Part shown: positions 1 to 12,920 of the stretch, piece after piece
Layout of the letters: the number at the start of each line of letters is the position of its first letter
Numbering within the stretch: the stretch's first letter is position 1
Assembly: GCA_009731375.1 (NCBI GenBank)
Contig: BJOX01000279.1
Span: forward strand, 170,426 to 227,162
Reading direction: 5' to 3'
DNA from: Paulinella micropora
Taxonomy: Eukaryota > Cercozoa > Imbricatea > Euglyphida
Length of the DNA stretch: 56,737 bases
The notes under the pieces: model-generated
What the model was told of the DNA's origin: nothing
The model's database searches: none
Seen by the model: only the letters and a program-made list of their open reading frames with translations
Position numbers and translations under genes: made by a program

Positions 1-82
1 GTCTCCCCCCCCCCCCCCCCCCCCGCCCATCCCAAACACACACACACACTCATCCCCCCCAGCATTTCCGCACCCCTATCCC
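1..82. repeat. Poly-C and CA low-complexity sequence
   Basis: A run of about 20 C, a short CA repeat and another C run at the window edge. The last part reads into the composite repeat that follows. No gene is seen. Confidence 0.8.
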
Positions 83-640
83 TATAAATCATGGTTTGTG
101 GGAACGAGGAGGAGTTGGGAGTTCATATTTGCAGGGTGCCTAGCCCCAGACTCGATGTTGATGCTGATCAGACTCGATGTTGATGCTGATATGATTTTTT
201 TGGAATTCACGCAAATATTTGCGTTAGGGGAGTGTCCTGAATGCCAAATTTCCTTGTTTTTTTTCGCACCCCTGTCCCTATAAATCATGGTTTGTGTGAA
301 CCAGGAGGAGTTGGGAGCTCATAATGACAGGGTGGCTGGCCCCAGACTCGATCTTGATGCTGATATAATTTCTTTGGAATTCACACAAATATTTGCGTTA
401 GGGCAGTCCTGAATGCGAAAATTCCTTGTTTTTTTTGGCCTTTTTTGCACCCCCCATCGGAATAAATCATGGTTTGTGCGAACCAGGAGGAGTTGGGAGC
501 TCATATTTGCAGGGTGCCTAGCCCCAGACTCGATGTTGATGCTGATATAGTTTTTTTTGGAATTCACGCAAATATTTGTGTTAGGGGAGTTTCCTGAATA
601 CCAAATTTCTTTGTTTTTTAGCAGCACTTGCCGGTGCCTC
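83..640 (-). repeat. ~180-bp tandem repeat (family D), three units
   Basis: The anchor aaatcatggtttgtg recurs at about 86, 282 and 464, giving units of 196 and 182 bp. Each unit also carries the blocks gactcgatgttgatgctgat and aattcacgcaaatatttg. The first unit is longer because a ~22-bp block is duplicated (about 149-192). The same family lies in the opposite orientation at 51190-51725 and 52640-53018. Short open frames here are by-products of the repeat. Confidence 0.8.
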
Positions 641-1253
641 CAGCAATTGAACGTCCCCTGTCGACGGGGCAGGGGGGGTCCGGGGGGCCCTTCCCCCGGG
701 AACCCCAGCCCTGTGGTTGTACGTACCCGTTTCGGTCGCGGGTGGCACCCACACCAGAAAATTGAGGTCGTGTGCCACCAGGTGCCCTCCGGCAATGGAA
801 CGTACCCCTGTCGACGGGGCAGGGGGGGTCCGGGGGGCCCTTCCCCCCCGGCGATCGTACGTACCGGTTTTTTTTGCGGGTGGCACCCACACCAGAAAAT
901 TGAGGTCTTGTGCCACCAGGCGCCGTTTGCGCACACCAGAGGGAGTTAGCGGCTGATATTTAGTGTATCTGACAATTCTTGATGAGCTCTCTTCGAAAAT
1001 ATAAAAATTGTGGCGCCAGGTGGCATACACACCGGAAAATTGAGGTTTTGCGCCACCAGGCGCCGTTTGCGCACACCTGAGGGAGGCTGATGTTTGGTGT
1101 ACCCGACACCTCTCGGTGCGCTCTCTTCGGAGATAAAAAAGTTTTGGTAGCGGGTGGCACACAAACCAGAGAACGTACCTCCGGCAATGGAACGTACCCT
1201 GTAGACGGGAAAGGGGGGTCCGGGGGCTCAGCCCAAGGAGGAGGGGGGGTGGG
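641..1253 (-). repeat. GC-rich ~130-160-bp degenerate tandem repeat (family E)
   Basis: The blocks gtcgacggggcaggggggtc, gtacgtaccsg, cgggtggcacccacacc, gaaaattgaggt and gccaccaggcgcc recur in order. A longer variant (about 915-1160) adds a segment resembling gagctctcttcg. Its reverse complement recurs at 50755-51190 and 52005-52640, where it again adjoins family D, so D and E travel as one composite. It ends in a G-run and a gap (N at 1254-1275). No function is recognised. Confidence 0.75.
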
Positions 1254-1275
1254 NNNNNNNNNNNNNNNNNNNNNN

Positions 1276-1277
1276 TA

Positions 1278-1308
<31 letters not shown>

Positions 1309-1369
1309 TATTATTATTACTATTATTATTATTACTATTATTATTATTATATTATTATTATTATTATTA

Positions 1370-1408
<39 letters not shown>

Positions 1409-1435
1409 ATAATAATAATAATAATAATCATAATC

Positions 1436-1493
<58 letters not shown>
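1276..1493. repeat. (ATT)n switching to (AAT)n microsatellite
   Basis: ATT repeat to about 1403 changes polarity to AAT repeat, forming a potential hairpin. It ends directly at the head of SINE-like copy A1. Confidence 0.95.
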
Positions 1494-1495
<2 letters not shown>

Positions 1496-1901
1496 TATCT
1501 GAGGCGTACTGATGCAGCTAATGGCATATCCTCAACGGACATAAGCCTCCAATACCCTTGTTCGAGGTCCTCCACCCCCCCGTGTCAGTCTCTCGCCTGA
1601 TGATCGGGGCCACCGATGGAGCTCCTGAGGGCAAGACTGCACTAAGCCGAGGTTATTCCGCAGTCCCAGCAACCTCTTGCAAGACGTCACCGAATGTGCA
1701 AGTGCATACACCAAGCGCGGTTGCTAGAGCTGCCTCGAAACCCCACCCATAACAATCTGGTGTCTGCTGGGTCCTGGGCTATCAACCAGCATATGCGGAG
1801 TTTAAGATCTTTTACGCGCGCAACGACCCTCCTCCCCAGCATCTACCACCAAAGGGTTATGAGTTGGCGTCACAGTTTAACGCCTTGAGGCCATTGGGCT
1901 G
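1494..1901 (+). mobile_element. SINE-like repeat family A, copy A1
   Basis: A ~408-bp unit beginning atatctgaggcgtactg and ending ccattgggctg. It is almost identical to A3 (minus, 2741-3149) and A5 (49723-50132): peptides in two overlapping frames are the same in all three. A tRNA box-B-like motif, gttcgaggtcc, lies at 1560-1570, about 65 bp from the head. A box A is not convincing (gcagctaatgg at about 1513 is the best candidate). Minus-strand copies end in AAT tails after gggctg, as retroposed SINEs do. The tRNA origin is an inference. Confidence 0.65.
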
Positions 1902-1983
1902 GAACTCTGTTTAGCAAGTGTGACTAGGTTTTTTCATCGGGATTTCCCTCAAATATGTCACAGTCAACACTCCAAGGCAGATA
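1902..1983 (+). repeat. Linker joining two family A units
   Basis: About 82 bp, from gaactctgtttagcaagtg to ccaaggcagatat. It is nearly identical to 50133-50214 after copy A5, where it is followed by only ~16 bp of a second head. This supports a dimeric A-linker-A form of the element. Confidence 0.6.
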
Positions 1984-2397
1984 TACTTCCTCTAAGGCAT
2001 ACTGATGCAGCTGATGGCACAATCCGTTTCCGGACATGACTCCATGCCCTTGTTCGAGGTGCTCCGTCCCCACCTAGTCAGTCTCTCGACTGATAATAGG
2101 GGCCACCGATGGAGCTCCTGAGGGCAAGACTACACTAAGCCGAGGTTATTCCGCGGTGCCAACAACCTCTTGCAAAACGTTGCCGCATGTGCAAGTGCGT
2201 ACACCAAGCATGGTCGCTAGAACTACCTCAAAGCCTCACCCATAACAATTTGGTATCCGCTGGGTCCACGGGCTATCAACCGGCATAGCGGAGTTTAAGA
2301 TCTTCGACAGGCGCCCCAACGACCCTCCTCCCCAGCATCATCCACCAAATGGTTTTGAGTTGGCATCACAGTTTAACGCCGTAAGGCCGTTGGGCTG
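1984..2397 (+). mobile_element. SINE-like repeat family A, diverged copy A2
   Basis: This is the same order of blocks as A1 with many substitutions (for example tctaaggcatactgatgcag for tctgaggcgtactgatgcag), ending cgttgggctg followed by an AAG tail. It forms the second monomer of a head-to-tail pair with A1. Its divergence contrasts with the near identity of A1, A3 and A5. Confidence 0.6.
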
Positions 2398-2399
2398 AA

Positions 2400-2430
<31 letters not shown>

Positions 2431-2650
2431 AAGAAGAAGAAGAAGAAGAAGAAGAAGAAGAAGAAGAAGGAGGAGGAGGAGGAGGAGGAGGAGGAGGAGG
2501 AGAAGGAGAAGGAGAAGAAGGAGAAGAAGGAGAGGAAGGAGAGGAAGGAGAAGAAGGAGAAGAAGAAGAAGAAGAAGAAGAAGAAGAAGAAGAAGAAGAA
2601 GAAGAAGAAGAAGAAGAAGAAGAAGAAGAAGACGAAAGAAGAATAATAAC

Positions 2651-2696
<46 letters not shown>

Positions 2697-2699
2697 TTA

Positions 2700-2740
<41 letters not shown>
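2398..2740. repeat. (GAA/GGA)n, (AAT)n, (ATT)n microsatellites
   Basis: AAG/GGA repeat to about 2640, AAT to about 2695, then ATT to 2740. The AAT/ATT switch at about 2695 sits between two oppositely oriented family A copies, whose tails it supplies. Confidence 0.95.
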
Positions 2741-2743
<3 letters not shown>

Positions 2744-3149
2744 CCCAATGGCCTCAAGGCGTTAAACTGTGACGCCAACTCATAACCCTTTGGTGGTAGA
2801 TGCTGGGGAGGAGGGTCGTTGCGCGCGTAAAAGATCTTAAACTCCGCATATGCTGGTTGATAGCCCAGGACCCAGCAGACACCAGATTGTTATGGGTGGG
2901 GTTTCGAGGCAGCTCTAGCAACCGCGCTTGGTGTATGCACTTGCACATTCGGTGACGTCTTGCAAGAGGTTGCTGGGACTGCGGAATAACCTCGGCTTAG
3001 TGCAGTCTTGCCCTCAGGAGCTCCATCGGTGGCCCCGATCATCAGGCGAGAGACTGACACGGGGGGGTGGAGGACCTCGAACAAGGGTATTGGAGGCTTA
3101 TGTCCGTTGAGGATATGCCATTAGCTGCATCAGTACGCCTCAGATATAG
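2741..3149 (-). mobile_element. SINE-like repeat family A, copy A3
   Basis: The reverse complement of A1, almost base for base. Read on the minus strand it runs from atatctgaggcgtac (3149) to gggctg (2741) and into an AAT tail, the expected layout of a retroposed element. Confidence 0.65.
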
Positions 3150-3156
3150 TAGATAT

Positions 3157-3197
<41 letters not shown>

Positions 3198-3366
3198 CAT
3201 CATCATCATCATCATCATCATTATCATCATCATCATCATCATCATCACCATCATCACCATCATCATCATCGTCATCATCATCATCCTCATAGTTGTCACA
3301 GCCTCGTGCAGTATCATCATCATCATCATCATCATCGTCGTCATAGGTGTCACAGCCTCGTGCAGT

Positions 3367-3403
<37 letters not shown>

Positions 3404-3517
3404 CCAACATCATCACCATCGTCACCATCATCACCATCATCACCATCACCATCATCATCATCATCATCATCATCGTAGGTGTCACAGCCTCGTGCAGTAT
3501 TAGGAGGACAATATTAA

Positions 3518-3571
<54 letters not shown>

Positions 3572-3655
3572 TATTACTATTATTATTATTATTATTATTA
3601 CATCATCATCATCATCATAGGTGTCACAGCCACGTGCAGTATTAGGGGGGCATGT
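3150..3655 (+). repeat. ATT/ATC microsatellite with four conserved islands
   Basis: Trinucleotide repeat broken by four copies of gtcacagcctcgtgcagtat at about 3294, 3350, 3480 and 3622 (the last reads ccacgtgc). The histidine- and isoleucine-rich open frames are translations of the repeat and are not genes. Confidence 0.85.
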
Positions 3656-3679
3656 ATTGAGCGCAGCTTGTGGTTCTTC

Positions 3680-4253
<574 letters not shown>

Positions 4254-4317
4254 TGCATACAACTATGGTGTTAAATCGACATGTGTTTCGCTCTATTTGT
4301 GCTGACCTACATATCTT

Positions 4318-4640
4318 GTATGTATGTATGTATGTATGTATGTATGTATGTATGTATGTATGTATGTATGTATGTATGTATGTATGTATGTATGTATGAA
4401 TGTATGTATGAGTGAATGTATGTATGTATGTATGCATGTATGTATGTATGTATGTATGTATGTATGTATGTTATGTATGTTATGTATGTTATGTATGTTA
4501 TGTATGTTTGTATGTCTGTATGTCTGCATGTCTGTATATATGTATGTCTGTATGTCTGTATGTCTGTATGTATTATGTATGTATGCATGTATGTATGTAT
4601 GTATGTATGTATGTATGTATGTATGTATGTATGTATGTGT
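4318..4640. repeat. (ATGT)n microsatellite
   Basis: ATGT repeat with TATGT and TCTG variants near 4468-4570. A short unique stretch follows (4641-4680). Confidence 0.95.
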
Positions 4641-4680
4641 TGCAGGAGTCACTGCATTCAAAAGCATGCAGGTAGTAGAA

Positions 4681-4747
<67 letters not shown>

Positions 4748-4756
4748 TTCTCTCTT

Positions 4757-4792
<36 letters not shown>

Positions 4793-4793
4793 G

Positions 4794-4863
<70 letters not shown>

Positions 4864-4866
4864 TCT

Positions 4867-4952
<86 letters not shown>

Positions 4953-5015
4953 CATTTCTTCATATCTCCATATCTCTATCTCTATCTCTATCTCGATCTC
5001 TATATCTATCTCTAA

Positions 5016-5060
<45 letters not shown>

Positions 5061-5256
5061 ATTCGCGTTCGCGGCGCGCGCCAGTTAGTTTGTTTGTCTT
5101 CTTTTCTTCCTTCTTTACTTTCTTTCTTTCTTTTTTTTTATTCCTTCCTTTCCTTTATACATACATACATACATACATACATACATACATACATGCATGC
5201 ATACATACATGCATATATACATACATACATACATACATACATACATGCATACATAC
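4681..5256. repeat. (CT)n, (CTAT)n and (CATA)n microsatellites
   Basis: CT with TTTC interruptions to about 4960, CTAT to about 5060, a CG-rich break (attcgcgttcgcggcgcgcg), a pyrimidine-rich stretch, then CATA at 5157-5256. Confidence 0.9.
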
Positions 5257-5299
5257 ATATGTGTTTATGGGTAGGAAAGAGCATCGGAACTAGAACCCT

Positions 5300-5379
5300 T
5301 CATGAATGAAGGTAGGTAGATAGATGGATAGATGGATAGATAGATAGGTAGGTAGGTAGATAGATATATAGATAGATAT

Positions 5380-5451
<72 letters not shown>

Positions 5452-5496
5452 TTAGATGGATAGTTATTCAGGTAGGTAGCTAGGTAGGTAGGTAGG

Positions 5497-5558
<62 letters not shown>

Positions 5559-5576
5559 TTCAGGTAGGTAGGTAGG

Positions 5577-5654
<78 letters not shown>

Positions 5655-5672
5655 TATAGATAGATAGATAGT
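5300..5672. repeat. (GATA)n microsatellite with GGTA blocks
   Basis: GATA repeat with several GGTA blocks. It is followed by ~85 bp of unique sequence and a CT/TA dinucleotide repeat (5757-5803). Confidence 0.95.
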
Positions 5673-5756
5673 TGAAACAGTCGCCTAGCTGTTGCCTTGT
5701 TTGCATGTAGGAAGTGATTGCCTCTATGTACCTTTCTCTGCCGTTCTGTTTGCTTT

Positions 5757-5803
<47 letters not shown>

Positions 5804-5990
5804 GATCATTTATGTTGGATAGACAGGTCTATGTAGTATATTATAAAACAAGCATTAGAAACATAAAAAAACAACATAGGACACAACAAAAACAGACATT
5901 CAAATATATCAAAAACATAACTTTGTTTTACAAAAAACGACAAACTGAGCACAATAAGAGAGATTTAGACAAAATAACGACAAAAACATA
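5804..5990. other. AT-rich single-copy-looking sequence, no gene seen
   Basis: AT-rich sequence with A-runs between dinucleotide repeats. The open frame is low complexity and I see no recognisable feature. Confidence 0.5.
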
Positions 5991-6850
<860 letters not shown>

Positions 6851-7099
6851 TCTTAGCCAGGCTTTTGTCTCCCCTCACTGCCGCTCTCTATCGCTTTCAT
6901 TTCCGCGCCATGGCTATTTCACCTCCACTATTGCCATTTTGTCCTTTTTGCCATTTTCACCTCCACTATTGCCTTTCTGCCAAGGGCACTTGCGCTGCCG
7001 CACCTTTTGCCTTTCTGTCCTCTGCAATACACCATGCTTGCCTTTTGTGCCCCATTGAGGCCGTCATGATGGCCGCGTCGTAATGTTGGCAATTATCCA
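6851..7099 (+). other. Short unique segment ending in one minisatellite unit
   Basis: A pyrimidine-rich segment with repeats of gccatttt and cacctccactattgcc. It ends at 7053-7099 with a unit of the minisatellite found at 7322-7912 (ggccgtcatgatggccgc, then cgtaatgttggcaattatcc). No gene is seen. Confidence 0.5.
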
Positions 7100-7145
7100 G
7101 ATAGATAGATAGGTAGATAGATAGGTAGATAGATAGGTAGGTAGG

Positions 7146-7231
<86 letters not shown>

Positions 7232-7321
7232 CATAGGTAGATATGTTTGGTCTATCTATCAGCTCTGCATATCCGAAGACATAGGCATCCATTCCATCCC
7301 GCCGCCCATCGGATAGATAGA
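7100..7321. repeat. (GATA)n tract splitting the minisatellite
   Basis: GATA repeat (7100-7240) followed by ~70 bp of unique sequence and a few more GATA units. It separates one minisatellite unit on the left from the array on the right. Confidence 0.85.
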
Positions 7322-7912
7322 TAGGCCGTAATGATGGCCGCGCCGTAATGTTGGCAATTATCCCCTTTTTGGTCCTATTTAGGCCGGAATGACGGCAGTG
7401 CCGTAATACTAGCGATAATTGCCTTTTTGTCAGATTTCAAATACGCTGTGTCGTAATGGTAGCAATTATTTCCTTTTTCCCGATTGAGGCCGTAATGATG
7501 ACCGCGCCGTAACGTTGGCAATGATCCCCTTTTTTGTCCTATTTAGGCCGGAATGACGCGATAATGTGCCTTTTTGTCCTATTTAGGCTGGAATGACGGC
7601 AGTGCCGTAATACTAGCGATAATTGCCTTTTTGTCATATTTGAAATAGGCCGTGCCGTAATGTTAGCAATTATTTCCTTTATCGCCTGGTTTGTCCTCTT
7701 TAGGCCGGAATGACGGCAGTGCCGTAATATTGGCGATCGTTTTCCTTTTTGTCCTATTCAGGCCGTAATGACGGCACTGCCGTAATATTAGCGATGATTG
7801 CCTTTTCGTCCTGTTTCAAATAGGCTGTAATGATGGCAGTGCCGTAATGCTGGGTATTACTGCCTTTGTTGTCCTATTTAGGCCGTAATGATGGCCGTGC
7901 CACTAATGCTGG
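7322..7912 (+). repeat. Degenerate ~57-65-bp minisatellite
   Basis: About ten variants of aggccgtaatgatggc-agtgccgtaatatt-gcgataattgcc-tttttgtcctattt, with starts near 7322, 7380, 7480, 7544, 7586, 7645, 7702, 7770, 7822 and 7880. Units vary in length (one is cut to ~42 bp) and sequence, so the array is old. No coding function is seen. Confidence 0.8.
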
Positions 7913-7942
7913 CAACGCGCACGTTCCACCCACCCGCTGCAG

Positions 7943-8139
7943 GTATGTATGTATGTATGTATGTATGTATGTATGTATGTATGTATGTATGTATGTATTT
8001 ATGTACGTATGTATGTATGTACGTATGTATGCATGTACGTACGTACGTATGTATGTATGTACGTATGTATGTATGTATGTATGTATTGATGTATGTATGT
8101 AGGAACCGCAGTCTTAGCCGTGCAATCCCCAGCGGTGAG

Positions 8140-8171
<32 letters not shown>

Positions 8172-8400
8172 TGTATGGATTTATGTATGGATTTATGTAT
8201 GTATATGTATGCATGTATGCATGTATGCATGTATGCATGTATGCACGTATGCATGTATGTATGTATGTATGTATGTATGTATGTATGTATGTATGTGGCA
8301 TGCATACATACATACATCCATACATCCATCCATACATACATACATACAAACATAAATACATACATACATACATATGCATACATACACACATACATATAGG
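7943..8400. repeat. (TATG)n switching to (CATA)n microsatellite
   Basis: TATG repeat with TACG variants to 8296, broken at 8100-8140 by a unique segment, then a switch to CATA at about 8298. The switch makes the tract self-complementary. Confidence 0.9.
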
Positions 8401-8436
8401 CACACACATTGGGGTTTGTCTTTTGCGCCTCGCCAG

Positions 8437-8962
8437 TGGCGACCAGCTCTATTGCTTTGATATCAGTGGGTAATGTACATACATACATACATCTATACAT
8501 ACATTGCCACCAGTTCCATTTGCTTTGTTATCAGTGGGTAATATACATACATACATACATACATTGCAACCAGCCCTATTGCTTTGTTATCAGTGGGTAA
8601 TGTGCATACATACATACATCTATGCATACATAGCAACCAGCTCTATTGCTTTGTTATCAGTGGGTAATGTACATACATACATACATCTATACATACATTG
8701 CCACCAGCTCCATTGCTTTGTTATCAGTGGTAATGTACATACATACATACATACATTGCAACCAGCTCTATTGCATTGTTATCAGTGGGTAATATACATA
8801 CATACATACATACATCTATACATACATCTATACATACATTGCAACCAGCTCTATTGCTTTGTTATCAGTTGGTAATATACATACATACATACATACATAC
8901 ATACATACATACATACATACATACGTACTTACATACATACATACGTACGTACATACATACAA

Positions 8963-9003
<41 letters not shown>

Positions 9004-9780
9004 CACACACCTACACACACACACACACACACACATACATAGATAGATACACACATACACATGTTCATACATACATACATACATACATACATACATACAT
9101 ACATACAAAACACACACACACACACACATACATATGTTCATACATACATACACACATACATACATACATACATACATACATGCATGCATATATGTATATA
9201 CATACAGACATACATACACACATACATCCATACATACATACATAACATAGATTGCAACCAGCTCTATTGCTTTGTTATCAGTAGGTAATATACGTACATA
9301 CATGCATACATACATACATACATACATACATACGTACATACACACACACACACACACACACATACACACACACATACATACATACATACATACATACATA
9401 CATACATACATACATACATACATGCATGCATACATACAAACATACGTTGCAACCAGCTCTATCGCTTTGTTATCAGTGGGTAATATACATACATACATAC
9501 ATACATACATGCATACATTCATACATATATACATACACATACACACACACACACACACATACAAATGTTCATACATACATACATACATACAAACATACAT
9601 CCATACATACATACATGCATGCATACATACAAACATACGTTGCAACCAGCTCTATCGCTTTGTTATCAGTGGATAATATACATACATACATACATACATA
9701 CATACATACATACATACGTACGTACATTCATACATATATACATACACATACACACACACACACACACAAATGTTCATACA

Positions 9781-9814
<34 letters not shown>

Positions 9815-10744
9815 CATACATTGCAACCAGCTCTATTGCTTTGTTATCAGAGGGTAATATACATACATACATACATACATACATACATACATACATACAT
9901 ACACACATACATATGTACATGCATGCATACATACATACATACACGCATACATTGCAACCAGCTCTATTGCTTTGTTATCTGTAGATAATATACACACATA
10001 CATACATACATACATACATACAAACATAAATACATACATACATACATACATACATACATACGTACATGCATGCATGCATACATACATACATACATACATA
10101 CATACATACATACATACATACATACATACATCGTACATACATACATACGTACATACATACATACATACATACATACGTACGTACGTACATACATACATAC
10201 ATACATGCATACATGCAGACATGCATACATACATACATACATATACATATATGCATACGTACGTACGTACGTACGTACATACATTCATACATACATACAT
10301 ACATACATACATACATGGCAACCATCTCTATTGCTTTATTATTTGTAGATTATACACATACATCCATCCATCCATCCATCCATACATACATACATACATA
10401 CATACATACATTGCAATCAGCTCTATTGCTTTGATATCTTTGGGTATTATACATACATACATACATACAGATATACATACATACATACATACATACATAT
10501 ACATACATACATGAATTTATACAAACATACATACATACATACATACATCCGTTGCAACTAGCTCTATTGTTTTGTTATCTGTAGGTAATATACATGCATA
10601 CATACATATATACATACATGCATACATACATACATATACACATGTATGTATGTATGTATGTATGTATGTATGTATGTATGTATGTATGTATGTATGTATG
10701 TATATTACCTACTGATATGAAAGCAATAGAGCGAGTTGCAACGG

Positions 10745-10745
<1 letters not shown>
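8437..10745 (+). repeat. Array of ~40-bp islands in CATA microsatellite
   Basis: About fifteen direct copies of an island resembling gcaaccagctctattgctt-tgttatcagtgggtaatatac start near 8439, 8506, 8565, 8632, 8699, 8757, 8839, 9251, 9447, 9639, 9823, 9953, 10316, 10411 and 10552. One inverted copy lies at about 10705-10743. Between them is (CATA)n, with (CA)n in places. The first six intervals are short (58-82 bp); later ones range from ~95 to ~410 bp. Confidence 0.85.
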
Positions 10746-10777
<32 letters not shown>

Positions 10778-10880
10778 TGCATGTATGTATGTATGCATGT
10801 ATGTATTTATGTATGTATGTATGTATGTATGCATGTATGCATGTATGTATGTATGTATGTATGTAGTATGTATGTGTACA
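10632..10880. repeat. (TATG)n microsatellite around the inverted island
   Basis: The repeat polarity changes from CATA to TATG at about 10640, together with the inverted island at 10705-10743. This indicates an inversion of part of the array. Confidence 0.85.
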
Positions 10881-11752
10881 GCGCTGTTAGTCAACAATGT
10901 TCCTCACGCAGGTGAGACAAAGGTACACGCACACACACCAAAATATATGCATATTAATATTTGTACATGTCTTTAATGATGATGCATGGCCTGTGTCAGG
11001 GTCCCTGGCCCAAGTACTGGTGGTGACTCTTACGTCTTCGCCATATCAATAAGATCAGGGCGGCCCGTGCTATGCGGGGGGGGGGGGCGGATCAAATTCA
11101 AGTTTTCCGATGTTAGTAGTAGTAGTAATACATCACTATTCAAAACTGGAACTAAACTAAGTATTCAGGTGTTGGTTCAGATATTCCAGATAAATCATTG
11201 AAGATGATTCCTTAATAACTTGAAGATAGTAGTATGGAAATACTAGAGTTCAGGACTTAAATTAAGTAGTAGTGATAAATAGCCATTGATTGCATTCTTC
11301 TAACTTAAGAAATGATAAAAATTATAAGTACTACTACTTGACTCAGGAAACTGAATTAATAATTCTATGGAAATATCAATAACAAAAAGCAACTTCATTG
11401 TCACCTCACGAGTCTTCATTATTTAAAAGTCGTTCAGCGGAAAAAATAATAACTGGCAATTCAAGTTTAGGCCGGTCCCTTTTTTGAAAATTTTAGCCCA
11501 CCTGTCAGAAATTTTACCCGGCACCGGTCAGAAATTTTAGCCCACCGAGGAAAAAACCATATATTTGCTGTTGACATTCAAGACAACAACAAAAATTAGT
11601 TTTTCATTTTTGTGTCAGATTTTCATTTTTGTGACAGTTTTTCATTTTTGTGACAAAAATTCAAATTTTCAAATTTAACGGTAACATTTCGCGAAAATTT
11701 ACGATATTTTGCGGACGAATATAGCAGTTAATTTGAAAAATTCAAATTTTCA
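10881..11752. other. AT-rich intergenic sequence, no gene seen
   Basis: About 870 bp of AT-rich, non-microsatellite sequence. A short G-run lies at about 11077. A direct repeat of gtcagaaattttagcccacc-like sequence lies at 11470-11550, and cattttgtgacag-like repeats at 11600-11650. Open frames are short and resemble nothing. It ends in a gap (11753-11847) followed by T and C runs. Confidence 0.5.
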
Positions 11753-11847
11753 NNNNNNNNNNNNNNNNNNNNNNNNNNNNNNNNNNNNNNNNNNNNNNNN
11801 NNNNNNNNNNNNNNNNNNNNNNNNNNNNNNNNNNNNNNNNNNNNNNN

Positions 11848-12114
11848 TTTTTTTTCCCCCCCCCCCCCCCCCCCACTCACCCAAACCCAAACCACCACAC
11901 GGGAGTGGTGAAGGGGGGCGTTCGTCCCACCCAAAGGAAAAAAATTAAACACAGCAAAAAACCATATAATGTGGCATGGCCATCATGGCCATGTTGGATG
12001 GAGGATGGTGGGGGGGTCATGAGATGGATGCATATGCATGGCCCGGTGTGCTGCATACATGGATGGAGGACAGTTCAATCCCTTAGCCCCTGCTAGCTTT
12101 ACACTTGATCGTGG
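11848..12114. other. Post-gap intergenic sequence, no gene seen
   Basis: T and C homopolymers next to the gap, then ~220 bp of mixed sequence with repeated catggatgga/atgg motifs. No feature is recognised. Confidence 0.4.
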
Positions 12115-12439
12115 AAATAGTGGGCTTTCGGATGGCAAAATTTCGTCAGTCATCGGCAAAATTTAGAAGCAAATTCATCTACCGGCCCGCATTAACACAA
12201 AAGCATCATGTGCACCAGCAATTACCCTGGTAATTACTCTTAATGTGGTTAGCTTCCCGGGGAAATTGCACACTTAGCCAGCTACGTGAGCGATTTCACC
12301 GGGAAGCTAACCACATTAAGAGTAATTACCAGGGTAATTGCTGGTGAATGCTTTTATGTGATTGCAGAAAAGGAGCCTATGGTCAGGCGTTTCGCTAGTT
12401 TCGGGGTGCAGCCGATGACCGGGTTTCTAGAAAATGCAA

Positions 12440-12479
<40 letters not shown>

Positions 12480-12780
12480 CGGGTGGAAGTACGGCCCGGC
12501 TGCCGGGCCGTGCGAGCAGCAGGCGGAAAACCGAAAATTTGCACATTTGGACCAATTGTGACACGAAATTTTGCCAAACCTGGCGCCCGGCGTAAAAACC
12601 AAACTTCACGGACATCGTGAATTCAGAATTTTGTCAAGCCTTGGCGACAAATCAAGCGTAAAAAAGGAAGGATGGGCCGGCATGTAAGAACAAACAGATG
12701 ATGATAGATGATAATGGACAGGTAGATGAGTTCACGAACGACTTTTCGCAAAATTTTGCCATCCGAGAGCCCCCTATTTA
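12115..12780. repeat. Candidate foldback element with imperfect terminal inverted repeats
   Basis: The left end (12115-12145, aaatagtgggctttcggatgg, then caaaattt) matches the reverse complement of the right end (12750-12780), which reads aaatagggggctctcggatgg, caaaattt. A second match, tcatctacc, occurs further in. The interior holds the perfect hairpin (12213-12346), a ~36-A run (12440-12475) and the palindrome cggcccggctgccgggccg near 12492. It may be a small non-autonomous DNA transposon or an unrelated inverted duplication. Confidence 0.35.
12213..12346. repeat. Hairpin with perfect 48-bp inverted arms
   Basis: The arms 12213-12260 and 12299-12346 are exact reverse complements around a 38-nt loop. 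Pairing extends imperfectly outward to about 12193 and 12361 (aaaagcat against atgctttt) and a few pairs inward. The single-stranded form would be a stable long hairpin. Its role is unknown; possibilities include an inverted repeat giving small RNAs or a foldback transposon. Confidence 0.85.
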
Positions 12781-12920
12781 CCGGTACTTGTGAGAAAGGC
12801 AGGCACAAATTTTGTTCGGAAAAAGCACCGTATGTTGACTGACATCCCAGCTACTGTGCTTTTCTCGAACAAAATTTGTGCCTGCCTTAGTACTTGCCTT
12901 TCTCACAAGTTCTGGTAAAT
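12776..12920. repeat. Second inverted repeat, arms of 53 and 65 bp
   Basis: The left arm 12776-12828 and right arm 12856-12920 are complementary apart from about four mismatches and a 12-bp insertion in the right arm, where aaggca occurs on both sides of agtact. The loop is 27 nt. The arms run into the start of the LINE remnant. Confidence 0.8.

Noticed and set aside
1558-1888. Conserved 64-aa open frames in SINE-like copies A1, A3 and A5
   Set aside because: Identical peptides appear in two overlapping frames because the DNA copies are nearly identical. The diverged copy A2 does not keep them.
8437-10745. CRISPR-like array
   Set aside because: Conserved units alternate with spacers, but the spacers are one microsatellite, lengths vary widely, and the genome is eukaryotic. 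No cas genes are present.
10986-11201. 71-aa frame in AT-rich sequence
   Set aside because: No homology recognised, it includes a G-run, and the length is expected by chance.
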